From the NCBI RefSeq assembly GCF_050947875.1, contig NC_134569.1:42733277-42797276 (forward strand): a DNA stretch of 64,000 nt. The letters are read 5' to 3'. Position 1 is the first letter of the stretch; the number at the start of each line of letters is the position of its first letter. Shown here piece by piece: positions 54,200 through 64,000 of the stretch. Below the pieces are notes generated by a model. It was given only the letters and a program-made list of their open reading frames with translations. It searched no databases and was not told where the DNA came from. Origin of the DNA: Dermacentor variabilis. Its lineage: Eukaryota > Arthropoda > Arachnida > Ixodida > Ixodidae. The position numbers were made by a program, and so were the translations under genes.

Positions 54200-55290
54200 A
54201 GTTATCACTTTTAAAAGAGAGAAACCCGTTTGAAGCCAGCAGGACGAAGTTTGTGGGCAAACTCATCTGCGCGTACTTCCCGTCATTTCCATGCTGATTG
54301 GACAGCCGTATACTTGCAACTGTCGTGGACACTGTAGCGCGCCAGAGTTCTCTCTTTCTTTCTTTTTTCTTTTTAGGAAACTCTATGCATGTATCGGTGA
54401 GATACATGCTCTATGTATCCTGAGAGGCTAGCTTGATGAACTAAGAGCCGCACGCGGCCGTTCGTGGACACGACCCATCTCTTTCCGTTATTTTTTACGG
54501 AAGCACGCAAAATGTTTCTCGAGGGTGATCGCCTGACGCGAAGAGAAAGGCAACCGCTGGCACCTAAAGTGCAGCGGCGAAACTACATTAGGGCAGCTCA
54601 GGTGTCCTTCTTTCTTTTTTTTTTTTAAATATCTCGCTCTCTCTCTTTCTTATGGCCTGTCGCGGTTTTCTTCCGGACGCGACAGACCGAAAGGTCGTCG
54701 CCGCGCAGCAGAGCCGCAAACCGGCCGCCTTCCGCGTTCCCACGCGCGTTGAACTGCGACGCCGCCGCCGCTATACGTGGGCAAACACGCGGCGCAAATG
54801 GCACTGATGCTGTGGAGGGTCCGCGAGTTTACGCGTGCCGAGACGTTAGTTCGGTCCGCATGCATGCGACAGACGTTCGAGGAAGCTGTTAACGAAGCCC
54901 GAATGATGCGTCGTTGGATACAACCGCGTCATCTTCGGGTTCCCAATTCTGCGCTATCCGGAGCTGTCGCACCGTGTGCGCGGCTTCTGGACGCTGGTTA
55001 TTCGCTGTGGCGCGAAGCGGGGGAGGGACGATCGCCCAGCGAATCAGTTGTGTCCGGTTAACGGACTGGCCTAATGACGCTCGCGTTCGCAGCAACTATT
55101 CTATTTCACGAATCTTGGAATTGTTTATTACTATTATGCGCTCAATTAACGAGTGTTGGTTAATCACGCAATGACAGCGGTGTCGCCGTTGTTGGGTGCC
55201 GTTGTCAAGCTCCATGTAATTTAAACATTCCTGACGAGCTAGCTGAACGGCCGGCAAGCCGCCCACATTTTTATTTCACTCGAGTTATTG
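54200..55290. other. CpG-rich intergenic DNA
   Basis: From about 54430 CpG is frequent (CGCGACAGACCGAAAGGTCG, GCGGCGACGACC-like words). No coding motif was recognised. A T-homopolymer is at 54618-54627. Confidence 0.35.

Positions 55291-55340
<50 letters not shown>
55291..55340. repeat. CTA microsatellite
   Basis: About 16 to 17 copies of CTA in a row lie between CTCGAGTTATTG and CTCGAGCATTC. A shorter CTACTACTACTA is at 55744-55756. Confidence 0.95.
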
Positions 55341-55341
<1 letters not shown>

Positions 55342-55766
55342 GAGCATTCACTATAGTCCGCTCTCGGATACGTCATTCTGCGCCGGCTGCGTATGACTGA
55401 AGACACTCGACAGGCGAACAGCTGCGCGTGATTCCGACGGGTAGCTAATAACCGGCCAACTGCTGTTTTTCTTGCAGTGAGATGGGAGCGCGGTTTATTG
55501 CTGCTGAAAGTTCAACAACACCGCCGTAGGACGGGCTTGTTCTGGCATCGAGCCCGCGCGTAGCCTATGTAGACGGGCTTGTAACGAGACAGGCATGTGG
55601 CAGGTTCCCCGAACAATGCTTTTTTTTTATTGTCTTCGCATGCTGGGGGGGGGGGGGAGAAATGGAATAAAGCGACACCTGTCCTATCGCGAAGGGTGTG
55701 TTTAACGTATCGAAGCATTTGTTTCGAAACTGACAAAATAAGGTGCTACTACTACTAAACTGTATT

Positions 55767-56020
55767 GTGGGTTACGAAGGGCGCCGTAGTGGAGGGCTCC
55801 AGATTGGCTGATTTAACGAGCACCGAAATCACAGTACACGAGGAGCGTTTTTGCATTCCGCCCCCGTGGGAATTCGGTAGCCGCAGCTGGAAGTCGAACC
55901 CGCGACTGGAAATCGAACCCGCGACCTCGTGCCACGGCCGGTCTCTAGGGGAGCGAGACCCTTCGAGACCGGCCGTGCTCGTGCTCAGTATCAGAACGCC
56001 ATTACCGCCGCAGCGGGTCG
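55767..56020 (-). repeat. Ruka-like SINE, minus strand, with inserted hairpin
   Basis: Read on the minus strand it carries the SINE's tRNA-like head (CGAGGTCGCGGGTTCGA) and body. A stretch around 55886-55925 is duplicated (CGAACCCGCGACTGGAAATC twice over). A 13-bp inverted repeat, CACGGCCGGTCTC (55933-55945) and GAGACCGGCCGTG (55965-55977), interrupts the head. Confidence 0.72.
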
Positions 56021-57737
56021 GTAGTTCAGTCGGATGTTAGTTGTCATGTGCGGTAGGACATGATTACTATAATCGCTGCGTAGCAGTACTCTTGGGGAGC
56101 CTGGTTCTCAATCGGCTGCACAGCTTTACATAACTGTGTTCGAGAAACGTGTAGAGTACTTAATACGGTATTGTAGGTGGTGGGGTTGAGCTAATAAGCA
56201 TGCAGTGGCTCATTTCTGCCCAGTGTCAGCCCCTAACCCTGATAACTGCGTGTTGCCCAGGTAGGGTGGCTTCCCCTTATGGGGGGAATTCCAAGCAGGG
56301 CAGAACCCGTCGCCTGTAAAGAACAGACCATGGGCAGCGAAAGAAACGGCCTATTCGCTTTCTCATCGCATACTAGTCTACCCCGCGTCGTTCAGTGCGA
56401 AGTGTCGTGCACTGTAACTTTTGTCTAAATTAAATGCGCCTGTGATTTGCCTCTTGCGCATTATCGCACATACATTGTGCTTTCTTTCTTCTTCTTCTTC
56501 TTTCTTTCTTTCTTTCTTTTTTTTTTTTTTTGACGACTTGTCGTTGTCTCTGTGTTGCGTCATCAGTGCACAGTGCCGTGGAGTGCGAACTGCTGTCGTG
56601 GCTTTCTCGGCTGCAGCTAAAGTGGCCGGGAGAGGACGTGTCGTATTGTACAGTCGCCGGGCCGATTTGCGAGTCTACTTTCCCAGCCGCGGGATTCGCA
56701 GTTCACTTTGCGTGAGCAAGCGAAGTCGTACATTGCGTCACTGACCCGAATTTGCATGCGACTGCGTATCTTGGAGAGATTGGTTAGCGTGCTTGCCGGA
56801 TCCCTGCGCACTGCACGGAACTGTTGTCGAGACGACATATGAGCGAACCGATTCTCTCGCGGGTCGCTCGCCGCGGGCGAACTATTCCGCCAGCTGCGCG
56901 TGGCCTTTCTGTTGTTTTCTCTCTTCTCCTGCAGCCGGCTGTGCGTTGTAGTGGTTCGCACTCCTGCCGGCGTCCGGATCCGGGGACGCGGGAGGGTGAC
57001 ACGTAATAAAGGAAATGTTTTTTATTTATTATTTTATATTTCATTCTCTCTTTCTCTTTCTTTTTTTGTCAATTTTGGAAAGCAGCCGTAGTGCACTTGG
57101 CCTCTGTTCGCTCGTGTGTATTGCCGGCGTTGAATAGAAGGCGGGCGTTGGAACGGAAGCATGCCCGACTCTCGTCTCTCTCTGGGCGTTCACTCGGGCA
57201 TAATACGTCTTGCATAATGGTGGCTGGTCGGTCCTGAAGATGTGGCGTTATTCTCTGCGACCCCTGTGAGATCATGGCTCAGCGCTGTGTCGTGCGGGTG
57301 TCCCGCCCTTTGCATCCCCTTTCTCGTGCAGCCATTCCTAAGCTTCGTTGGACGCGAGCGGATCGAATCGGGAGCCGCGATCACTCGGCTGTTCATGGAT
57401 GTTTCGATTACATATTAGGTGCCCATTGAAACCTGCTGTGTCGCTGGAGTTCACGAATGGCCTAAGTCGCGAGAGGCGCAGGTTTGGAGATCTGCTAATT
57501 CATGCCCGATATGAAAGTAAAACAAACACGAATGAGCGGCCATCGACATATCGTACATGTAGATGCGCATGCCGAATGTTTTCGAATCCTGGCGTAGAAG
57601 TTCTGCGGAAACCTGCAGGGTGGAGAGAAGTAGAAGAGAAGAAAAACCTTGCGGGTTTCCGCATAACTGTTACGTCAGAATCTTGCCTTTGCTTTGAGTT
57701 GGTGACAAATTCGACTTCGCCCTGCCATCTGCTAGCG
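56021..57737. other. CpG-rich intergenic DNA
   Basis: There is no gene I can support. A CT/T tract lies at 56478-56532, and CpG-dense DNA at 56580-56960 and 57120-57420. It may be 5' UTR or promoter of an unknown gene. Confidence 0.35.
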
Positions 57738-57873
57738 GCCTGGTTAGCTCAGATGGTAGAGCGGCTGCCCCGGATAGGCGGTGGTCCCGGGTTCGAGTCC
57801 CGAACCAGGACGAATTTTTTTTTCAACTGCGAGGCTTTTCTTTCGAGAACCCACGGCGTGCCGAGTTTTGTTA
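57738..57873 (+). repeat. tRNA-derived SINE with A and B boxes
   Basis: Bases 57738-57811 fold like a tRNA: acceptor GCCTGGT with ACCAGGA, D arm GCTC..GAGC, T arm around GGTTCGAGTCC. The RNA polymerase III boxes are present (A: TTAGCTCAGATGG at 57744-57756; B: GGTTCGAGTCC at 57790-57800). The anticodon arm is ambiguous: the best stem gives GGA in a loop lacking U33. A non-tRNA tail follows (CAACTGCGAGGCTTTTCTTT). A tRNA scanner may call this a tRNA, but the odd loop and tail favour a SINE. Confidence 0.65.
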
Positions 57874-58105
57874 CGATTGATTGATTGATTTTAACGTTCC
57901 AACGAGGCACTCGTACTACGAGAGACTCCATAGTGGCCGTAGTGCAGGGCTCCGGAATAATTTTGACCTCCTAGGATTCTTTTAGCGCGCACCCAGTTAG
58001 CGGTACACGAGTGTTTCATCATCGGAATGGGGCCGCCGCGGCCGGAGATCGACGAACGTGGCAACCTCTTGCTCGGCAGCAGAACGCCATATCCCATTGA
58101 GCCTC
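57874..58105 (-). repeat. Ruka-like SINE, minus strand
   Basis: It is related to 62440-62675 in reverse: CAGGGCTCCGGAATAATTTT then TGACCTCCTAGGATTCTTTT, then the tRNA-like head CGGAGATCGACGAACGTGGC. A GATT-repeat tail (57874-57890) directly abuts the upstream tRNA-like SINE. Confidence 0.72.
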
Positions 58106-59610
58106 TGCGACGAGCGTTACTGCTCTGTATATAAGCCGGGGATATTTTTTCCCTGTACGTTCCTCCTTCAATGCGTTCTTTTGTGTAAGCGCTGTTTTCC
58201 TTGCTAAATTTGTGCGCCCTCTGGCAAAGGGCACCCTGGCGTGGAAAGGTGCACTTTCGGCCGCCCCGGCTGGGACGTGCTAATTCGAATCGTATGTCCC
58301 AGTCAACCGTCCCCCGCATTTAGAAATGCATCTTAACTAGAAGCCCGCGCTTGACTTAATCTACGTGACGTGGAAGTGCAATGAGCGCCTCCGGCACGTT
58401 TACGACAAACGTCATTTAGATCAAATCCAGTATGGACATTTCTGAATACAGGAGGGTTAGATTTCCTTAATTCTCTGAGACTTCGTTGCCCTTGATACTC
58501 TCCGGATACTCGATCGCTGTTAATAAATTCCATTAGGTTTTTGGGTCTTTCGTGCCAAGGCCACCATATGATTATGAGACATGTCATATAGCGGAAGACT
58601 CCGGATTAATAGGCACACCAGTCGGCATTAAGAGTGGACTTGTGGAAGCGATTACGTGCATGAGCTGTCTTCGGGTCTCGGGAGGATATATACGCAGTTC
58701 TTATATGCCGGGAAAGCTGATAGCTTGTCATGAGTCTTTTACATTCGCAGCAGTGCGTCTATCTTTCTGTGCCCCTTTATGACGGCCATCTCTCGCGTGG
58801 CCTGATCTGTGTTATTGTTGTGGGCGGCGTTTATCGCACTACGCGTTTGCAGCTGTATCGCCCTCGTTACTTCTAGGACGCATACGTGATAAGGGCTCGC
58901 GCAGATTTACGCTCGCCGTATGTTTAGCGTTCGGGGAACTTCAAGGAAAAAACTCGCTAGTTGTCCTTCAGTTATCTTTAACAGTGAGGTAGTTTCAATT
59001 TACGTCATTCAATCACTATATCTCTCTCGTTTTTTTTTCCCTTAACATTTTATTGTAGACTTAGCATGCTTGAGTTTTTTGCGGTGTGTGCGTGTTATGG
59101 GGGTGGAAGAGGTAGTCAAAGTTGTTTTCTTTTTTCTCTGTGTCGTGGCATAGCCGGCTCTAACCTGCCTAACTTCCCGTTTAACTACAGCTAATAAACA
59201 CCAACGAGAATGATCGGTCGTTTGTACTGCTGGGCCAATTTACTGCGAGGATTCCTTTCTTGTCATGCGCCATGCGCCGCCCGTCAATCCCTGTGATAAC
59301 GTGGGCTGAGCGCCAAGTCGGACCACTGACGCAGAGCGAGATGCAATGTGGCTTCGGAATAGAATCGCTACGTTGTACTGACCTTGATTTATGTCCGCGT
59401 ACTGCGTCATTCTACTTCACTTGTTAAAGGTGTCATTACGCGACCACTGTTTTGTCTTTATTTTCAGTTACTTTTCTTATTGTTCTTTTTTTTTTTTTCA
59501 TTCTTTGTCATTGTGGACGGCACTGCGCTGCGCATGTCAACTCTGAACCGCGTAATCGCCTTGTCGGTTTGAACAAACTGATCGCGGTAGTGTTCGGTTC
59601 TCTAGCTCTC
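58106..59610. other. No recognised gene
   Basis: No recognised coding sequence or repeat; CpG-rich in places. Confidence 0.4.
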
Positions 59611-59653
59611 TAGCCGCGTCCCTAGTGTTAGCGGGAAGTGAGGAGCGTGGCGG

Positions 59654-59726
<73 letters not shown>

Positions 59727-59766
59727 CCGCGTCCCTAGTGTTAGCGGGAAGTGAGGAGCGTGGCGG

Positions 59767-59802
<36 letters not shown>
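59611..59802. repeat. Duplicated 46-bp unit with AT arrays
   Basis: The unit TAGCCGCGTCCCTAGTGTTA…GTGGCGGCAC occurs at 59611-59656 and again at 59725-59770. Each copy is followed by an (AT)n array (59657-59724, 59770-59802), so the whole is a tandem repeat with a period of about 114 bp. Confidence 0.88.
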
Positions 59803-59804
<2 letters not shown>

Positions 59805-60006
59805 TCATATCATAAGAAGCCAACAAACACTTTGACACCAAGGACAACATAGGGAAAATTATTTGTGCTTAATAAATGAAATAAAGAAACGATAAGTTAT
59901 CGTTTCCAATAATTTATCGTTGCTTTATTTCATTTATTAAGCACAAGTAATTTCCCCTATGTTGTCCTTGGTGTCAAGTGTTTGTTGGCTTCTTATGATA
60001 TGACTA
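59802..60006. repeat. Foldback (hairpin) element between AT arrays
   Basis: The left arm TAGTCATATCATAAGAAGCC (59802) pairs with GGCTTCTTATGATATGACTA (to 60006). Pairing continues through about 90 bases almost without mismatch, to a small loop near 59900-59920. The inner part is AT-rich (AATAAATGAAATAAAG). The element sits exactly between two AT arrays. Confidence 0.9.
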
Positions 60007-60046
60007 ATAAAAAAATCGGGCCCCTCGGTTAATCCCCTTCCTTCTC

Positions 60047-60049
<3 letters not shown>

Positions 60050-60131
<82 letters not shown>
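60050..60131. repeat. AT microsatellite
   Basis: About 40 AT units in a row lie just right of the foldback element. Confidence 0.95.
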
Positions 60132-60133
<2 letters not shown>

Positions 60134-60880
60134 GATCCTTGGAAATTTTGAACTTGTCTCCTGATGACTTCTCTTGAAGTGCGTTTTAAAGGGTGCTGTG
60201 CTGGCGCGACACTATCGCATGCCCCTTGACACGCAGTTACCGAATATGTTTCGCTGCCCAGTGTTGTGGAACGGTCTACGGTGAGAAAGTCAGAATTCAG
60301 AAACGAGAGAGAAAGCCAGTGACAGCGCGTTTAACGAGGAGACTGGATACGCAGAGCTGGCGCGCGCCCCGTGTGGTTGATTCCGTCAAGAAACTGAGTT
60401 GTTGTTGTTCCTTGTACGCCCATTTATAGTGGGCGTTCAGTTCACATGCATCACCGGCTGACACTGCGCCATGGTGCTGCAGTGGTGGGGGCGAAAGCGA
60501 CGGCAAAACCTGCACGCTCGGTCATCGCTGATGCGACTACCAAGGTTGAAGCTTAGCCGCAGGGCCGTATTATATATGCAGCGTTTCTTTCCACTTCCCA
60601 CTCTTCTCGCCCTTCGTCGTTGGCTGGCCTGACGCCAGGTCTTGGCTATCGCTGGTGTTGGCCACTTGGTGCGATGTGTGGTACGAAATGAATAGAACAG
60701 AGTTAGAATACGGCCTCTGGATTGTTTGTGACGCGTGTACAGTCGGCGCTTTTGCACTAGTAATTTACATTTGCGACCTCTTTCAATCTTTATTTTCACG
60801 CTACTGGGCGAAACTCGGATCGAACAAACTTAAAGCCCTGTAGGAGCAGCGCGGCAAGTCGGTCTAGTCGGTGGATGTTC
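60132..60880. other. No recognised gene
   Basis: No coding region was recognised. Confidence 0.4.
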
Positions 60881-61016
60881 ATCTTGTAAAAAGGTGGCAC
60901 TGCGCTCAGAAGACACACGGACAACAGAAGTGGACGGGGCGCGTGCATACTCGCAACTCTACTTGTACTTTTGTTGTCCGCGTGTATTTAGCGCAATAGC
61001 CCCCTTTTTGCAAGAT
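60881..61016. repeat. Hairpin element
   Basis: The left arm begins ATCTTGTAAAAAGGTGGCAC (60881) and the right arm ends in GCCCCCTTTTTGCAAGAT (61016). Inner pairs include GCGCT/AGCGC and ACACGGACAACA/TGTTGTCCGCGTGT. Confidence 0.68.
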
Positions 61017-61300
61017 AAAGCCCTATAGTATTTTGTCTTGCATGCACGAAAGGCTTGACAAGTTTGTTTTTGCTTCCGTTAGAACGATGATTGACTGGAG
61101 TAGTTGCGGCCACCTTGTATTTGCGGATTGCGCTCGTTTGCATGCATGGACGCGATGCGCCTCTGTCGCACATTCACGTAAACGTGGCTGTAGCGGCGTT
61201 TGCACGAATGCGACAAGTGGCGCGTGAGATCATCGCGCACTATAGCAATAGCAATGCGGTCTATAAGCTTCGTGCCGCGTGCGTATACACGTACAGGGGA

Positions 61301-61449
61301 GGTATTCTATAAGAGTCCACCTAGTGGACTGTTCATTTCGGCCGTTCCTGATTGGCTGGGGCCGCTCGTCTCCTCCTCGCTCGTACAGCTGCATCCAATC
61401 AGCAGCGGGCGAAATGGACAGTCCACTAGGTGGACTCTTACAGAATACC
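61301..61449. mobile_element. Short MITE with GGTATTCT ends
   Basis: The left end GGTATTCTATAAGAGTCCAC (61301-61320) is repeated inverted as GTGGACTCTTACAGAATACC (61430-61449). The pairing runs on through the palindromic CCTAGTGG to about 45 bases. It is 149 bp with no coding capacity. The target duplication is unclear. Confidence 0.75.
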
Positions 61450-62439
61450 ACCCCAGGACTCAACTTCGTAAACCAAAACATTGCACACCGCCTGCAAACC
61501 GGCAGGCGCGTTTCAGTGCACGGTGCAGTTACTTCGACGACGCAGCAAGCGTGCACAGTTTTGAAAACCTGGCTGCGATCGCCGCATGTGTACATGGCTG
61601 CGACGTGCTGCAATCCCCGCGGAAGCCCGCGAGTGTGTGCGTGTGTTTGGTTCTGCTCGGCTGCGCGTGTGGCTGGGCACAGTGCTTGTCAGCGTTCCAT
61701 TGTCTGTGCTTTTTGTTGTTGTTGTTATTTCTTGCGGTAATTGCTGTATCACAGACACGGCGCTGCGACTTCACGAAACGCGCCACCGTATCGTGCTGTC
61801 CGCGGAAGTCGTTAGGGCACACAGTCAGCGCGAGGTATTAATTCTCGGCGTGCAAAGCGTTCATTCGGGTCGGTCTTTGAGCTCCCCTTGAGTGAAGGAC
61901 CGGTACGCATGCGCTCTGTTCTGGGCGTCCATAGCGCGTGCATCTTATAATTGAATATATGGGCCTACCGCATGCTCATTTACATATTTAAAGCCAAGCG
62001 CCCGGTCGGGGTTATTCATGTTGATGGTGATAGCAGGAAGAAAAGATGGGGGCGGGGAGTATTAGGGAAAAGACAGCGCATGCGTTGACCTCAAAAGTTA
62101 AGACTTATAATAACGCTGAGTATTCGGCACGCGAGCCGTTATGGGATTCACCGAGGTCGCCCAGCTACCCCGGCGTGCGCATGTGGCAGACTTTTCATTT
62201 TTCACCGTGTCCGCCGCGGCATAAATCGCTTCTCCGCAACGTTGACCATGTACATTGTGTTTATTTTCTGCTTTGTTTCCTTTTGGTTGACGTCCTCTGC
62301 CGCCAACTTTCCGCTATTTTTTTCAGAACCTAGCCGCGATAAGTGACTTCTGAATTGTTGCGATAAAAAAAAAAAAAAACGGATAGGTCTCGCGCTGCGT
62401 TATTCGCTTCCACGTGGTGCATCGTTTCGGCGGCTTCAC
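61450..62439. other. No recognised gene
   Basis: This is CpG-rich DNA with two long open frames but no recognised motif. Confidence 0.35.
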
Positions 62440-62675
62440 CCGCCATGGTTGCTCAGTGGCTATGGTGTTGGGCTGCTGAGCACGAGGTCGCGGGATCGAA
62501 TCCCGGCCACGGCGGCCGCATTTCGATGGGGGCGGAATGCGAAAACACCCGTGTACTTAGATTTAGGTGCAGGTTAAAGAACCCCAGGTGGTCGAAATTT
62601 CCGGAGTCCTGCACTACGGCGTGCCTCATAATCAGAAAGTGGTTTTGGCACGTAAAACCCCATAATTTAATTTAA
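62440..62675 (+). repeat. Ruka SINE, near-complete
   Basis: This is the fullest SINE copy in the window. It has a tRNA-like head (CGCCATGGTTGCTCAGTGGC, A box TGCTCAGTGG; B box GGATCGAATCC near 62491), then the body (ATTTCGATGGGGGCGGAATG, TTAGATTTAGGTGCAGGTTA) and an A/T-rich end (CCCCATAATTTAATTTAA). The Ruka name is from memory of the tick SINE described from Rhipicephalus appendiculatus. Confidence 0.82.
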
Positions 62676-63350
62676 TCGTTTCGGCGCTCCTAAAGGAGGG
62701 AATGGGGCTTTGGCCCGACTAAATACAATCGCCTCATTATTCCGCGTGGCGTCGCAGAAAGCGAACGAACTGTTGACGCTCTGCGCACGCGAACTCGTTG
62801 GTATGTCATAGCGTGTGTGCTACACAGTAGCATCACGCTTTTTTTTTCTTTCTTTTTTCTTTTACGATGGCGTACAACGCTTGCCGTGGTTGTCGTGTCT
62901 TCCTGTTTTGTTTACCTCTTGCATCAGTATCTGTACGGCGGGCTGTACCGAGCCTGGACGAGTCATCACCGCGGCACACAGAGGTAGCGCCAGGAAGCAT
63001 CTAGAAATACGACCGCCACTTCGTTGGTAGTATTGCGCACCTGAATGGCAACGAGCAAGAAATGAGACCGGCGATGAATCGCAGTTGTTGGCGTAAGAGG
63101 AATGCCGCTATCGAGAACATAAATAGAGCGAGCGGAAATACGCGTGATAGATAATCTGTGCTTCCGGAATAGCACCGCTACTTTCGTTATTATTAGTATT
63201 ATTACGTTTTATTACCCATTTGCCCTGTCAGTACCTTCCCATTGCGTCGTCCCCGGAGGTCGTGTAATTCCGTAGCACACACTCACTGACGCTAGCGACG
63301 AATGTCATCGCTATTTGGGCAACGGACGTCTATATCTATATATTGGGAAT

Positions 63351-63440
63351 ATTTCGCCCCCGTCGAAATGCGGCTGCCGCGGTTGGGATCAAATTCACGG
63401 CCTCTAGCAATGCCATAGCCGCAAAGCTAACGCGGTGGGC
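63351..63440 (-). repeat. Ruka-like SINE fragment, minus strand
   Basis: ATTTCGCCCCCGTCGAAATG then CGGCTGCCGCGGTTGGGATC match the SINE head and body in reverse. The tail side is missing. Confidence 0.65.
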
Positions 63441-64000
63441 ACAGAAATGTTGATTTGACGGTCGACCGCTTCCGTAGTGTCGCCTGGACCCTGCGGTGCG
63501 CTTTAATTAATGCAGCTCTGCTTCTGCACGCCCTGCGTAGTTTGTCCGCTTGACATATTTGCATGTCGTTTATTTTTCAGAAATAGCAGCAATGTGCTGT
63601 ACCGTACCTTGAACTTAGGCTTATCCAGTATCACCGCAACCAGCGTCGTATAGGTTTGCTTGCCTTCTCATGTCATCTCCCCTCCCTTGTTTGAGAACTG
63701 CCTCTTCTCCCTCCTCCCTGCAGTTTTTTCTACGTCCCATCTGGACTTGCACCTTATAGTAGAAAGGGAAGCGCTGCAGTTTTTGCAGTGCTTCGAGGTG
63801 AGTCACGGATAATTACAGCTGTCAAGAGGCTAATGTGGCGACGGCCAGGCAGCTCGAGAGGGCACTGTGCACATTCGACGTGGTTCGCAATAGGGGATCA
63901 TAAAATTTGGTTGTGGGAGTTCATAGTTTTCTTTTTATTTAACCTAGGTAGGACATTAGGCAGTATAAAAATTGGAGGACGCTTAAGCTTCGCCTTCAAG
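63441..64000. other. No recognised gene
   Basis: Nothing was recognised to the window end. Confidence 0.4.

Noticed and set aside
57738..57811. Functional tRNA gene
   Set aside because: The anticodon loop lacks U33, the acceptor end has a mismatch, and a SINE-type tail follows. A scanner score and copy count could overturn this.
57348..57884. 178-codon ORF
   Set aside because: It passes through the tRNA-like SINE and has no recognised domain.
59602..59850. 82-codon ORF of Ile-Tyr repeats
   Set aside because: Translation of AT microsatellites.
61200..61841. 213-codon ORF
   Set aside because: It spans the MITE at 61301-61449 and has no motif; CpG-rich DNA gives long chance ORFs.

Overview
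This is nuclear DNA of an arthropod, most likely a hard tick (Ixodidae, probably Metastriata). The evidence is spliced genes with short exons in long repeat-filled introns, CpG-rich intergenic DNA, and at least three fairly complete copies plus several fragments of a tRNA-derived SINE that matches my memory of Ruka, described from Rhipicephalus. Penelope, Ty3/gypsy, CR1/L2-like, mariner, Tigger-like, piggyBac-like and hAT-like remnants are also present. The species cannot be fixed from the window alone.

Two conserved genes lie head to tail on the + strand. The first is the 3' end of INCENP (inner centromere protein): two exons at 14096-14238 and 20662-20816 carry the Aurora-binding IN-box and stop right after the TSS-W motif. 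The earlier INCENP exons were not found and are probably upstream of the window. The second is a complete PSME3 (PA28gamma/REGgamma/Ki antigen), start codon at 25617 and stop at 46732-46734. Its ten exons join in frame into 257 codons, and every intron I placed has GT..AG ends. The two genes have unrelated roles (chromosomal passenger complex; nuclear proteasome activator); I see no reason to treat them as an operon or system.

Layout. 1-3793: no conserved gene; one TIR element (842-1699) and one possible signal-peptide exon (2332-2371). 3794-13039: a decayed Ty3/gypsy element with both LTRs, broken by a second Ty3/gypsy element on the minus strand (7587-12276). 13206-13911: a Ruka SINE split by a TA-flanked MITE. 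14096-20816: INCENP end, with a LINE, a Penelope fragment and a piggyBac remnant in its last intron. 20817-25616: INCENP 3' UTR and intergenic DNA. 25617-46734: PSME3, whose introns 4-7 hold many DNA-transposon remnants, a hAT derivative, a mariner, a Tigger-like remnant and a Penelope element with a GIY-YIG end. 46735-64000: no gene I can name; CpG-rich stretches, SINEs, foldback elements and microsatellites, possibly the 5' part of another gene.

I found no clearly new enzymatic or defence system. The most interesting leftovers are a family of short hairpin elements, two of them flanked by 13-15 bp direct repeats, a pair of diverged hydrophobic leader-like ORFs 1.7 kb apart (52289 and 54003), a possible secreted-protein first exon at 2332, and several datable nested insertions. 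All calls come from reading the sequence; no searches were run.
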